A DNA stretch of 40,448 nucleotides from Oscillospiraceae bacterium (GTDB taxonomy: Bacteria > Bacillota > Clostridia > Oscillospirales > Ruminococcaceae). Positions 1 through 6,955 of this stretch are shown piece after piece (within the stretch, counting starts at the first letter, position 1; the number at the start of each line of letters is the position of its first letter). The DNA lies in NCBI GenBank assembly GCA_017559185.1, contig JAFYSU010000005.1, positions 1 to 40,448 of the forward strand. The letters run 5' to 3'. A program made the position numbers and the translations under genes. The notes under the pieces are model-generated. The model saw nothing but the letters and a program-made list of their open reading frames with translations, had not been told where the DNA came from and ran no database searches.

Positions 1-111
1 GACTTCCTCGACGGGTGGTATTCACACGACCCCGAAGACCAACGACCAATAATAACAGTAAAACAGGAAAAGCAGACGCAGCCAACGACATTTAAGCAGG
101 AAAAAACATAA
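1..111 (+). CDS. C-terminal tail of an unidentified protein (partial)
   Basis: The window opens inside a reading frame that runs 36 codons and stops at a TAA at 109-111. The visible tail is hydrophilic and rich in Gln, Lys, Thr and Glu, and resembles no family I know. It lies in the same frame as the next large ORF, and the codons between the TAA and that ORF's first possible start are also open and have the same Lys/Gln/Ser/Thr-rich character. The two may therefore be halves of one longer gene split by a nonsense codon. Otherwise it is the end of a separate upstream gene. The function is unknown. Confidence 0.45.
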   Translation, partial: DFLDGWYSHDPEDQRPIITVKQEKQTQPTTFKQEKT

Positions 112-165
112 TTAAGTCAAGAAAACACAACGGCATACAAAGAACCTAAGAGTTACAGCAGTTCT

Positions 166-1815
166 TTGAACAGTATGACTGACAACAAGTATTCAAACTA
201 CCTGCAAAATGCCGCAAAAGGAGCAAGGGATGCTGTAAGCAGTGCAACTTCCTTACGGAACGAACCGCAAAAAGCGAATAACTATACCTCGAAGTACACG
301 AATGGTGAATCAAAGATAACTTCATTCCTAAATAGTAACCGTACTGCACAAAGTCAAGGTGTTTTGCAAAGCTTTGGAACGGGAGCAAGTTACCATAACA
401 GCGGTGGAATGTCGGCAAACTGGGATAGAAACGGCAGCTTGGATTTAAGTGGTACACGAAAAACTGCCGACAAGATTAAGACTACTTGGGATAGATATGA
501 ACCCCTAATTTCAAACGGCTTGTTTGCAGCAAATAACTACGGAGCAACTTCACCGCAAAACATGCTGAACAGTTTAGATGTTCTATCAACCAATGCAAAC
601 CGATTTGTTGATAACTACGGCGATATATTTGTAAACGCAGGATTGGGCAGTTTAACAGGACAAAACAATGGCATTACAAATCCGCAAAGCATTGCAGACG
701 GGATAAAAAATGTGTGGAACAGCCTAAACGATAATGACAGCGTATTAAGCCAAAGAATACAGGATGCAGCAAGCGGAGCTAATGCGAGTGTATACCATGG
801 AATAACCGATCCCGATGAAATTGAGTACTTGTGGTTAAGATATCTGTCAGGTTTATTAAAGCCAATTGATGAGACGATAAACATGGGACTTGACAACATG
901 GGAATCACAAAGTGGTTGAATGTAGGAGCAACACTGGCAAATAACGGTGACTACAATACATGGCTTAAATATAACGGTCTAATAGATAATGAAGCAGCAA
1001 AAGGCTATAAAAAAGAATTTATATTTTCCGATGGAATAAACAAACGAGCCGTGGCAAACAAAGCGTCAGCATATCTTGGGGGAATGGGGAATGTTGCGAG
1101 TGGGTTAGGTGAATTTACATTAGGCGGTATTACAGGCAAACATAAATTAGCAGATGATGTATTGTCCTTGGGAAGTGCATATACAGCGGCAATGGACGAA
1201 GCGGCTGCACAAGGTTTACCGTATAACCAAGCAAAAGCTATGGCATTAAGTCAAGTAGGCAAAAATTTGCTTAAGAACGAAATTTTAAGCAAAACAGCAG
1301 ATTTTTCTGATGATATTCTAAGGTTTTCGAATAAAGTTGATGTTGACAATGTGAAGGCTAAAGCAGTTAAAAATTCAATTTATAATATTGAATCGAAAAA
1401 TGAAGAGGCTTATAATGATTTAAAAGATAACAACATCACAAAATTAGATTTCGAAAAGGACGAATTTGTTCTATCGAATACACTAAATTGGGAATCTGTT
1501 GTAAGTAAAAAAGGAGAAACACGAATAAGCCATGTGATGAAGCACTCTGTTCCAAATAACAACCGAAAAACACATGGGGTTTTCAATGGGCAGGCAGTGG
1601 ATATGATTAATGACGCATGGCGCATGCGAGATCAAGTCGCACCTATTCCTGACGGAATGGGTGGGGAGATATACAACATACCATACCCAAATGCAGGTTA
1701 TGAAAGCGGATATATTAATACAGGAGTAACTATGAATTATATAACTATAATAACGCTTGAAAAAAGCAATGAGATAGTAGCAGCGTTTCCATCAGATGGA
1801 AATTACCATAAATAA
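166..1815 (+). CDS. Putative polymorphic toxin with C-terminal RNase-like (BECR-type) tip
   Basis: This is a 549-codon ORF if started at TTG 166; ATG 175 is the first ATG. Neither has a convincing ribosome binding site, so the true start may lie upstream of the window. There is no signal peptide. Residues 1-110 are low-complexity and rich in Asn, Ser and Thr. Residues 110-450 are Ala/Gly/Asn-rich and vaguely like virion or tail-associated proteins. The last 97 residues (about 453-549) look like a separate compact domain. It has SHVMKH, a His-Gly-Val-Phe turn, an Ala-Trp helix, YNIPYPNAGY, and a closing strand with EIVAAFPS. This order of His, Tyr and a terminal AFPS strand recalls RNase toxins of the barnase-EndoU-colicin E5/D-RelE group, which is a family-level inference made by eye. 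A small gene 13 nt downstream fits an immunity partner. The delivery route is unknown. Confidence 0.6.
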   Translation: MNSMTDNKYSNYLQNAAKGARDAVSSATSLRNEPQKANNYTSKYTNGESKITSFLNSNRTAQSQGVLQSFGTGASYHNSGGMSANWDRNGSLDLSGTRKTADKIKTTWDRYEPLISNGLFAANNYGATSPQNMLNSLDVLSTNANRFVDNYGDIFVNAGLGSLTGQNNGITNPQSIADGIKNVWNSLNDNDSVLSQRIQDAASGANASVYHGITDPDEIEYLWLRYLSGLLKPIDETINMGLDNMGITKWLNVGATLANNGDYNTWLKYNGLIDNEAAKGYKKEFIFSDGINKRAVANKASAYLGGMGNVASGLGEFTLGGITGKHKLADDVLSLGSAYTAAMDEAAAQGLPYNQAKAMALSQVGKNLLKNEILSKTADFSDDILRFSNKVDVDNVKAKAVKNSIYNIESKNEEAYNDLKDNNITKLDFEKDEFVLSNTLNWESVVSKKGETRISHVMKHSVPNNNRKTHGVFNGQAVDMINDAWRMRDQVAPIPDGMGGEIYNIPYPNAGYESGYINTGVTMNYITIITLEKSNEIVAAFPSDGNYHK

Positions 1816-1828
1816 GGAGTGATTTTAA

Positions 1829-2068
1829 ATGAGTAATATTGGACAATGCAGAGTTTGCAAACAAGGTTTATTGGAAATTGTAAAAGAAGAGAAAACAAAC
1901 GAGATTTTTATATGCTGTGATTTATGTGAAGGTGAATGGCAAACACCGGAAGATGCTTTTAACAACCAGAATGGATCAAGGAACAAGTATGGAAAAGTTA
2001 TATATCCAACAGCAAAAGAAATAAAAAGTATGCATTGGAATGTAAAAATTTTTGATGATTTTAATTGA
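1829..2068 (+). CDS. Small Cys-rich protein, candidate immunity protein
   Basis: This 79-residue protein starts at ATG 1829. Its AAGGAG ribosome binding site begins at the stop codon of the upstream toxin-like gene, which gives tight translational coupling. Cys7-x2-Cys10 and Cys29/Cys30 with Cys33 form a plausible zinc ribbon in the N-terminal half. The C-terminal half is polar, with a Trp and Asp-rich tail. Its size, acidity and position directly after a putative toxin tip fit an immunity protein that neutralises the cognate RNase domain in the cytoplasm, but this rests on context, not on family recognition. It ends before a terminator at 2134-2168, so the pair forms a self-contained cassette. 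Confidence 0.6.
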   Translation: MSNIGQCRVCKQGLLEIVKEEKTNEIFICCDLCEGEWQTPEDAFNNQNGSRNKYGKVIYPTAKEIKSMHWNVKIFDDFN

Positions 2069-2133
2069 TGCTTGAGAAAGTATAAAAATAATAATTGGGG
2101 CAAAAGGCTTAGCCCCACCAACATAGTAAAAAG

Positions 2134-2168
2134 CGACCTGACACTTTGCGGTGTCGGGTCATTTTTTG
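2134..2168 (+). terminator. Intrinsic terminator after the toxin/partner cassette
   Basis: GACCTGACAC at 2135-2144 pairs with GTGTCGGGTC at 2151-2160 around a 6-nt loop and is followed by ATTTTTT. A smaller hairpin (TGGGGC 2096-2101 with GCCCCA 2112-2117) precedes it. Confidence 0.85.
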
Positions 2169-2227
2169 TCCTATCACTAAAGGATGCCAATATTTCAGGA
2201 GCAATAAACGGCACAGCTGCAGCATAG

Positions 2228-2461
2228 GTGGAGCTTATGGGTGGTTTGGGAATACAAAACATTGACGAACTGCCAAAGATTATGCCTGAGGTGAATTGGA
2301 CAAAGTTTTGGGATGATATACTTGCTGTAGGGAATAAGTTAAACTATAATGGTTTAACACAGAAATTTAGCAGTTGGGAGACTTTAGAAAACACTTACAA
2401 AGAATCAACTGTTAAATTCATAAAAGAAAACAAACCAATGCATGCGCGTTTTATGATATAA
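2228..2461 (+). pseudogene. Orphan cassette fragment, possible toxin-tip or immunity remnant
   Basis: A GTG-started ORF of 77 codons with no clear ribosome binding site. The same frame is open upstream of an in-frame TAG at 2225-2227, and reads an Ala/Gly-rich stretch (KDANISGAINGTAAA) of the kind seen in linkers of polymorphic toxins. The C-terminal half is Trp/Lys-rich, with WTKFWDDI and a KFIKENKP end. I do not recognise a family. The absence of a start signal, the in-frame stop and the position behind the cassette's terminator suggest a displaced C-terminal fragment from an older toxin tip rather than an expressed gene. It could still be a short real gene. Confidence 0.35.
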
Positions 2462-2566
2462 TGCAAACCCATCAGGTCGGTACACATGTAGATAAAAGTG
2501 ATACATATTTTTAAACGGAACCGTCACAGAATTTCGATCTACACTTCTTAAATAAGGAGATTAATT

Positions 2567-3832
2567 ATGTTTTTTAACAACGAATTTGTTCATCAGGCTC
2601 TTCTATATACGGGTAACGATCTGCTTCAGTATACCTTCAGGGTGGAACTGCGTATGAAGGACGATGTGAATCAGGATGCACTTCGCTATGCGGTCGACTG
2701 TACCATGCAGCGATATCCGTATCTGGCGGTGAAGACCGAGGAAAACGAGACCGAGATTGACATTATCCACAACGAAAGTCCCGTGGTAATATGCGAAGGC
2801 AAAACCACCCCCTGTCTGTGTACTGAAGCGGCCAATCGGCATTTTATTGCTGTGCCCTTTGAGGGGAATCGGATTTTTCTGGATGTGCATCATGGCCTGA
2901 CGGACGGAACGGGCATGGAGCGTGTTGCCAAAACGCTGGTCTACTACTATGTAACCCGCAGGTATGCGATTACAATTGATTGCGCCGGTATCAACACCCT
3001 TCAGACGCCCATAGCCCCCGATGAATACAAGGATCCATTCTCTAATGCAAAGGATCTGCCCGAAAAGCCCCTGTCGGTCTACGCAGCCGAACCAGCCTTC
3101 CATCTGGGCAGCGTCAACAACATCACCGAGAAAAAGCGCATTTACTATTTCAAGGTGAAAGAAAGCGATGTGATGAAGGTTGCAAAGAGCAATGACGGAA
3201 CCCCTAACGCACTTTTCTCTGCCATCCTCTACAAGGCAATTTCCAAGCATCATCCCGATGCAGCGGAACCAATTGTGGGCGGCGTTGCCTTCTCCACCAG
3301 AAAGGCGCTCAATATCGACGCAAGCACTGCCTGTCTGATTGGCATCATCCACATCAAATACAACGACAGGGTCAAAGACGCCAGCATTGATAAGCTCGGA
3401 ACCTTGGGACGCGGTTCCATCATACTGCAGTCCGACGATCAGAATGTCCTTGCAAGCATTCCCGGCAAGCGTCAGCTTACCCAGTATTTAAAAACCATAC
3501 CCGACCACTATCAACGCCGAATGATCTTCCATGGCCTCATCCAGAAGACAACATGTTTGGACACCTATTCCGTTAGCTATATCGGAAAAAATGATTGGGA
3601 CTGCTTCAGCGATTATGTCGATGCCTATTATACCATCGCCGAACCTCGTAAAGGCGGTATCATTCTGGAAATCAATACCCATAACGGTTGGTTTGATGTC
3701 TGCGTTACTCAGGATGTTGAAACCGACAGATATGTCGATTCTGTCATCGAGTGTTTAAAAGAATTCAATATCGAATATTCCTTTGAGGGAAAGGACGAAA
3801 TCACACTTCCCACCCAGAAGGTATTACCTTGA
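2567..3832 (+). CDS. Condensation/alcohol O-acetyltransferase-like protein
   Basis: A 421-residue soluble protein starting at ATG 2567 behind a good AAGGAG site. It carries the chloramphenicol acetyltransferase/condensation-superfamily signature His108-His109-Gly-Leu-Thr-Asp113-Gly114. The second His is the expected catalytic base for acyl transfer to an alcohol or amine. Length and the single active-site motif fit the alcohol acetyltransferase/WES-like branch, not a full NRPS condensation domain. There are no flanking NRPS or PKS genes, so the substrate cannot be inferred. The gene uses many more GCC, GGC and CTG codons than its AT-rich surroundings, which suggests horizontal acquisition. 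A terminator at 3869-3930 closes the unit. Confidence 0.75.
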   Translation: MFFNNEFVHQALLYTGNDLLQYTFRVELRMKDDVNQDALRYAVDCTMQRYPYLAVKTEENETEIDIIHNESPVVICEGKTTPCLCTEAANRHFIAVPFEGNRIFLDVHHGLTDGTGMERVAKTLVYYYVTRRYAITIDCAGINTLQTPIAPDEYKDPFSNAKDLPEKPLSVYAAEPAFHLGSVNNITEKKRIYYFKVKESDVMKVAKSNDGTPNALFSAILYKAISKHHPDAAEPIVGGVAFSTRKALNIDASTACLIGIIHIKYNDRVKDASIDKLGTLGRGSIILQSDDQNVLASIPGKRQLTQYLKTIPDHYQRRMIFHGLIQKTTCLDTYSVSYIGKNDWDCFSDYVDAYYTIAEPRKGGIILEINTHNGWFDVCVTQDVETDRYVDSVIECLKEFNIEYSFEGKDEITLPTQKVLP

Positions 3833-3868
3833 TGTGACTGTGGCAAATGCCACACATTCAGCGAAAAG

Positions 3869-3930
3869 CAAAACCGCCATGACTGTAGCTTCAGAGAGTT
3901 TCTGAAGTTACCCATCCGGGCGGTTTTTGT
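3869..3930 (+). terminator. Compound intrinsic terminator
   Basis: An outer stem (AAACCGCC with GGCGGTTTT, ending in T residues) encloses an inner hairpin (GTAGCTTCAGA with TCTGAAGTTAC). It follows the condensation-like gene. Confidence 0.8.
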
Positions 3931-3987
3931 TTTGGATGTGAGGTTATCGGCGCTTAAACAACCCCATTTTGCCGAACGGATAAAGGA

Positions 3988-4023
3988 CGCACATCTATAC
4001 ACCGTTCGGTGTATAGATGTGCG
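3988..4023. repeat. Perfect 17-bp inverted repeat with a 2-nt loop
   Basis: CGCACATCTATACACCG at 3988-4004 is the exact reverse complement of 4007-4023, with TT between. Only a short T run follows (4025-4028). It could be a terminator, a regulator site or a scar of a mobile element. Confidence 0.75.
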
Positions 4024-4091
4024 GTTTTACACTGATTTACACCCGCCTCCTATGAAAAGCTTAAACTACAGAAAGTAAGACAGAAAAACTA

Positions 4092-4140
4092 AAAAGGGAC
4101 GAACAAAGCATTTAGTGCGGTGTTCGTCCCTTTGTTTTTT
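4092..4140 (+). terminator. Intrinsic terminator
   Basis: AAGGGACGAAC at 4094-4104 pairs with GTTCGTCCCTT at 4122-4132 and is followed by TGTTTTTT. No annotated gene ends just upstream, so the transcript it ends is unclear. Confidence 0.75.
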
Positions 4141-4222
4141 CTGTATTATGAAGGGAGTTTTATGGTACAGTGTATCGTTTATACTGGTAATATGTAAACT
4201 TATATTTAAGGGAGAAATGCTT

Positions 4223-4351
4223 ATGTCAGAATTTTTCAACAAAATAAAATTATGGATGAAATCGAATAATAACTGCAAAGGCTGCTGTTTGTTTTGTAAG
4301 CATTACATACGGTGCAAGGAGGATAATAAACAAAATGAAAAGGAAAATTAA
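4223..4351 (+). CDS. Small Cys-rich protein (42 aa)
   Basis: It starts at ATG 4223, 8 nt after AAGGGAG; the ATG at 4217 is too close to that site. The first half is a Lys-rich amphipathic segment beginning MSEFFNKIKL. It is followed by a cysteine cluster (Cys18, Cys21, Cys22, Cys25, Cys31) and a polar Lys/Glu/Asn tail. The spacing suggests a metal-binding knuckle. The function is unknown. A shared terminator at 4361-4408 separates it from the convergent gene at 4415-4642. Confidence 0.6.
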   Translation: MSEFFNKIKLWMKSNNNCKGCCLFCKHYIRCKEDNKQNEKEN

Positions 4352-4360
4352 ATAATAAAG

Positions 4361-4408
4361 AAAAAAGTCGGTGTATACTGCGATTGTGCAGGATACACCG
4401 ACTTTAAA
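4361..4408. terminator. Bidirectional terminator
   Basis: AAAGTCGGTGTAT at 4364-4376 pairs with ATACACCGACTTT at 4393-4405. A-rich and T-rich flanks on both sides let it serve the + gene ending at 4351 and the - gene ending at 4415. Confidence 0.85.
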
Positions 4409-4414
4409 AGTTGA

Positions 4415-4642
4415 TTATATAATTTTTGCCTTATCGGTTATTTTAATGTTTTTAAGAGGAGATGTATCTACTTTTGGCAGGGAAAAATCCTCGGGCGGAG
4501 CTATGTTGGTTTTAAGTTTGCGCTCGAAGGATTCCTTAATGCGTGCGTATTTTTCGGGGTCAGTATCTTTAATTTTTTCCAGTGCTTCACGAATTTTTGC
4601 CTGTTCTTCCAAATTCCATGAGGAATTACCTTTGTCGGACAT
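4415..4642 (-). CDS. Conserved-looking hypothetical protein (75 aa)
   Basis: It starts at ATG 4642 on the minus strand behind AGGAAG. The protein is soluble and strongly charged. Residues 10-45 are a predicted helical segment rich in Glu, Lys and Ala (LEEQAKIREALEKIK). A Pro-containing tail follows with the pattern SLPKVDTSPLKNIK. I see no catalytic or metal motif, and the family is not recognised. It diverges from perR across a short intergenic region, so it could share that control region. Confidence 0.65.
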   Translation of the reverse strand: MSDKGNSSWNLEEQAKIREALEKIKDTDPEKYARIKESFERKLKTNIAPPEDFSLPKVDTSPLKNIKITDKAKII

Positions 4643-4723
4643 TTTCTTCGCTTCCTTTCTGTGCTTTTTGCCAACACAGCCAGTTTACCATAAAACACAA
4701 ATAAAATAAATACAATTTAATGC

Positions 4724-4773
4724 TTGACATTTGATAAATATAAGTATATAATCCTAATTAATAACTATTATCA
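4724..4773 (+). promoter_or_regulatory. Sigma-A promoter with overlapping PerR/Fur-type box
   Basis: The -35 TTGACA (4724-4729) and -10 TATAAT (4747-4752) are both consensus and are separated by 17 bp. Immediately downstream, TAATAACTATTATCA (4759-4773) is a 7-1-7 inverted repeat matching a Fur/PerR-type box (TGATAATnATTATCA) at 13 of 15 positions on the opposite strand. A regulator bound there would cover the start point and block perR-rbr transcription. Confidence 0.85.
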
Positions 4774-4789
4774 ATAAAGAGGTGATTTC

Positions 4790-5176
4790 ATGGCAGTTAC
4801 TCGCAATACTGTACAAAAAGATATAATTCTTGCTGCAGTGAAGGCTATGAATAACCACCCAACTGCCGAGGCTGTTTACAACGAGGTAGCTGTAATGCAT
4901 CCAAATATAAGCAAGGCTACAGTTTACCGAAACCTTAATCGAATGGCAGATGAAGGTATGATAAGCCGACTGCATACACCGCAAGGAGCAGATTTTTATG
5001 ACCTTTGCACCGATGAACATTATCACATGAAATGTGAAAGGTGTGAAAAAATATTTGACCTTCCGTTGGAATACCAATATGGTCTGTGCGGAAAGCTATC
5101 GCAACAAACTAATTTTGAACTGCACAGGCACAGTTTAATGTTTTTTGGATTGTGTCCTGAATGTAAAATTATTTAA
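4790..5176 (+). CDS. perR: Peroxide-responsive repressor PerR
   Basis: A 128-residue Fur-family regulator with an N-terminal winged helix (recognition helix near [13 protein letters not shown], 40-52) and a C-terminal metal/dimer domain. The structural zinc cysteines are Cys82-x2-Cys85 and Cys122-x2-Cys125. All five B. subtilis PerR regulatory ligands have counterparts: His23, Asp71, His77, His79 and Asp90. Asp90 replaces the Glu typical of Fur, which is why I call PerR. Oxidation of such His ligands by peroxide releases the repressor. It sits directly upstream of rubrerythrin with a 16-nt gap and behind its own box, so autoregulation is expected. Confidence 0.9.
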   Translation: MAVTRNTVQKDIILAAVKAMNNHPTAEAVYNEVAVMHPNISKATVYRNLNRMADEGMISRLHTPQGADFYDLCTDEHYHMKCERCEKIFDLPLEYQYGLCGKLSQQTNFELHRHSLMFFGLCPECKII

Positions 5177-5192
5177 AAAAGGAGATTTTATT

Positions 5193-5735
5193 ATGGCTGA
5201 TTTGAAAGGCACAAAAACCGAAGCTAACTTGATGACTGCATTTGCAGGCGAGTCCATGGCAAGAAACAAATATACTTACTTTGCATCCAAAGCAAGAAAA
5301 GAAGGCTACGAACACATTGCAGCTATTTTTGAAGAAACTGCATTCAACGAACAGGAACATGCAAAAATGTGGTATAAACTGCTGCATGACGGAAAGGTTG
5401 GCACAACTGCTGAAAACCTGTTGGCTGCTGCAGAAGGCGAAAACGAGGAATGGACTGAAATGTACAAAACATTTGCCGAAGAAGCAAGAGCAGAAGGTTT
5501 TGAAAGCATTGCACGCTCCTTTGAAATGGTTGCTGAAATTGAAAAACACCACGAAGAACGCTACCGTAAGCTTCTTGAAAATGTAGAAGGCGCACTGGTG
5601 TTCTCCAGAGATGGCGATGCAATTTGGCAGTGCCGCAACTGTGGTCATATTTGTGTTGGCAAACAGGCTCCAAAAGTATGCCCTGTATGCATTCATCCAC
5701 AGGCTTACTTCCAAATCGAAGCAGTTAACTACTAA
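5193..5735 (+). CDS. rbr: Rubrerythrin
   Basis: A 180-residue protein starting at ATG 5193 after AAAGGAG. The N-terminal four-helix ferritin-like domain supplies the di-iron ligands (Glu of AFAGESMA, then ETAFNEQEH, then a second [12 protein letters not shown] helix). The C-terminal rubredoxin domain has CRNCGH and CPVC, a mononuclear Fe(SCys)4 site. Rubrerythrins reduce hydrogen peroxide to water in anaerobes, taking electrons through the rubredoxin centre. Domain order is canonical (diiron then rubredoxin), not the reversed type. It is cotranscribed with perR and ends at a strong terminator. Confidence 0.95.
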   Translation: MADLKGTKTEANLMTAFAGESMARNKYTYFASKARKEGYEHIAAIFEETAFNEQEHAKMWYKLLHDGKVGTTAENLLAAAEGENEEWTEMYKTFAEEARAEGFESIARSFEMVAEIEKHHEERYRKLLENVEGALVFSRDGDAIWQCRNCGHICVGKQAPKVCPVCIHPQAYFQIEAVNY

Positions 5736-5741
5736 TAATAT

Positions 5742-5775
5742 AAAAAACAACGGCAAATTTGCCGTTGTTTTTTAT
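5742..5775 (+). terminator. Terminator of perR-rbr
   Basis: AACAACGGCAAA pairs with TTTGCCGTTGTT and is followed by a T tract; A and T runs on both sides. Confidence 0.9.
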
Positions 5776-5799
5776 TAATCGGGATTATTAAGGAATTAA

Positions 5800-5834
5800 A
5801 AAAACGGAACAGGCAATAAAGCCTGTTCCGTTTA
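5800..5834 (-). terminator. Terminator of tRNA-Ser
   Basis: AAACGGAACAGGC at 5802-5814 pairs with GCCTGTTCCGTTT at 5821-5833. On the minus strand it lies just 3' of the tRNA and runs into T residues. Confidence 0.8.
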
Positions 5835-5836
5835 AT

Positions 5837-5928
5837 TGGCGGAGATGAAGAGATTTGAACTCTTGCGCCGCTATTAACGACCTACCGCATTTCGAGTGCG
5901 GACCCTTCAACCACTTGGGTACATCTCC
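5837..5928 (-). tRNA. tRNA-Ser (anticodon CGA), CCA encoded
   Basis: On the minus strand the acceptor GGAGATG (5928-5922) pairs with CATCTCC (5847-5841), followed by discriminator G and an encoded CCA (5839-5837). The anticodon loop reads CTCGAAA, giving CGA (5894-5892), which decodes UCG. A long variable arm is present, as expected for a class II serine tRNA, and the T loop TTCAAAT is intact. Its promoter and terminator flank it, so it is transcribed alone. Confidence 0.95.
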
Positions 5929-5942
5929 ATAATAACTTAACT

Positions 5943-5971
5943 ATTGTAGCATCTTTTTTAAAATCTTTCAA
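5943..5971 (-). promoter_or_regulatory. Promoter of tRNA-Ser
   Basis: On the minus strand, -35 TTGAAA (5971-5966) and -10 TACAAT (5948-5943) are separated by 17 bp, placing initiation about 10 nt before the tRNA 5' end. Confidence 0.75.
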
Positions 5972-6076
5972 TCCCTAAAGAATAAAAGATAAATTTTTTA
6001 ATATTGCCTGTACAGTGTATTATTCTGGGCAAAATAGATAATTTTATGCAAAGCGGTGTGTAGAATTGAGAACATC

Positions 6077-6105
6077 TTGACAGTTTTTGGTTTTGTGGGT
6101 AGGAT
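6077..6105 (+). promoter_or_regulatory. Promoter of the EFR1 gene
   Basis: TTGACA (6077-6082), a 17-bp spacer and TAGGAT (6100-6105) lie upstream of the ATG at 6144. Confidence 0.6.
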
Positions 6106-6143
6106 AAAAGCAAAGAATACTTTTGACAGCGTGGAGGAATACA

Positions 6144-6929
6144 ATGGCGTTTACACAACTGTATGCCGTATGTTTCAGTCCTACGGGAAGCAGCAGAAAA
6201 GCGGCGAAAAAAATAGCTTCGGCAATGAAAGGGCATCACCCTATATTGATAGATTTTACCCTTCCTCAAAACAGAAATACCTCGCACACATTTTTGCAAA
6301 CCGACCTTGTAATATTGTCCTTGCCTGTTTATGGGGGACGAATTCCCGAAATTGTACAGGATGCCTTGGAAAAGCTGACCGGAAAAAATACACCTGTAAT
6401 TTTGTCGGCGGTTTACGGTAATCGTCATTACGATGATGCACTGCTTGAAATGGCAGATATTATGACAAAGCAGGGTTTTCGGCCGATTGCGGCAGGTGCA
6501 TTTTCTGTGCAGCATTGTAAAACACCGTTTGTAGGAACGAACCGACCAAACGAAAAAGATGAACAAGATATGGTACAGCTTGGCAAAATGGCTTTGGAGC
6601 TGTTGGAAAAAGGTGTGGTGGCAGGAGCTCTTAACCTGCCGGGTAATCGTCCATATAAGGAACGAAAGCCTAAAAACAATGCTGTTCCGATTGTGGGCGA
6701 AGGCTGTACCCGATGTGGTGCCTGCATTCGTACTTGTCCGGTGGGGGCAATAAACGAAAACAATCCGCACATTACTGATGGTGAAAAATGCATACAATGT
6801 AATGCCTGCGAAAAAATCTGTCCGGTAGGCACAAGGCGTTTTACTGACGAACATACCAAAAAAATAGTGCAAATGCTTGAGGAAAAATGCAAGGAAAACC
6901 GTTCCAACGAGTTGTTTGTACTTAAATAG
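6144..6929 (+). CDS. EFR1-type flavodoxin-ferredoxin fusion
   Basis: It starts at ATG 6144, preceded by GGAGG; an upstream in-frame TTG at 6123 has no site. The 261-residue protein has a flavodoxin-like N-terminal domain with the FMN phosphate loop SPTGSS at 12-17. The C-terminal bacterial ferredoxin module has two 4Fe-4S motifs (CTRCGACIRTCP and CIQCNACEKICP). Proteins of this architecture are called EFR1-family and are thought to move electrons between flavin and iron-sulfur carriers in anaerobes; the partner here is unknown. A SnoaL-like gene follows after 26 nt, so the two are probably one operon. A short Lys/Glu-rich C-terminal extension follows the second cluster. Confidence 0.85.
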   Translation: MAFTQLYAVCFSPTGSSRKAAKKIASAMKGHHPILIDFTLPQNRNTSHTFLQTDLVILSLPVYGGRIPEIVQDALEKLTGKNTPVILSAVYGNRHYDDALLEMADIMTKQGFRPIAAGAFSVQHCKTPFVGTNRPNEKDEQDMVQLGKMALELLEKGVVAGALNLPGNRPYKERKPKNNAVPIVGEGCTRCGACIRTCPVGAINENNPHITDGEKCIQCNACEKICPVGTRRFTDEHTKKIVQMLEEKCKENRSNELFVLK

Positions 6930-6955
6930 AGTAATTTCAAAAGGAGAGAGTATCA

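Larger units (their letters stand above)
3833..4222. other. Gene-free gap with three stacked hairpins
   Basis: No credible coding sequence lies here. The gap holds a terminator (3869-3930), a 17-bp perfect palindrome (3988-4023) and a second terminator (4092-4140), followed by the leader of a tiny Cys-rich gene. A short RNA ending at 4140 is possible, but I see no convincing promoter for it. Confidence 0.6.

Noticed and set aside
2603..3352. A 249-codon minus-strand frame within the condensation-like gene
   Set aside because: No start signal, and no family pattern. The plus-strand gene has the HHxxxDG motif and a strong ribosome site.
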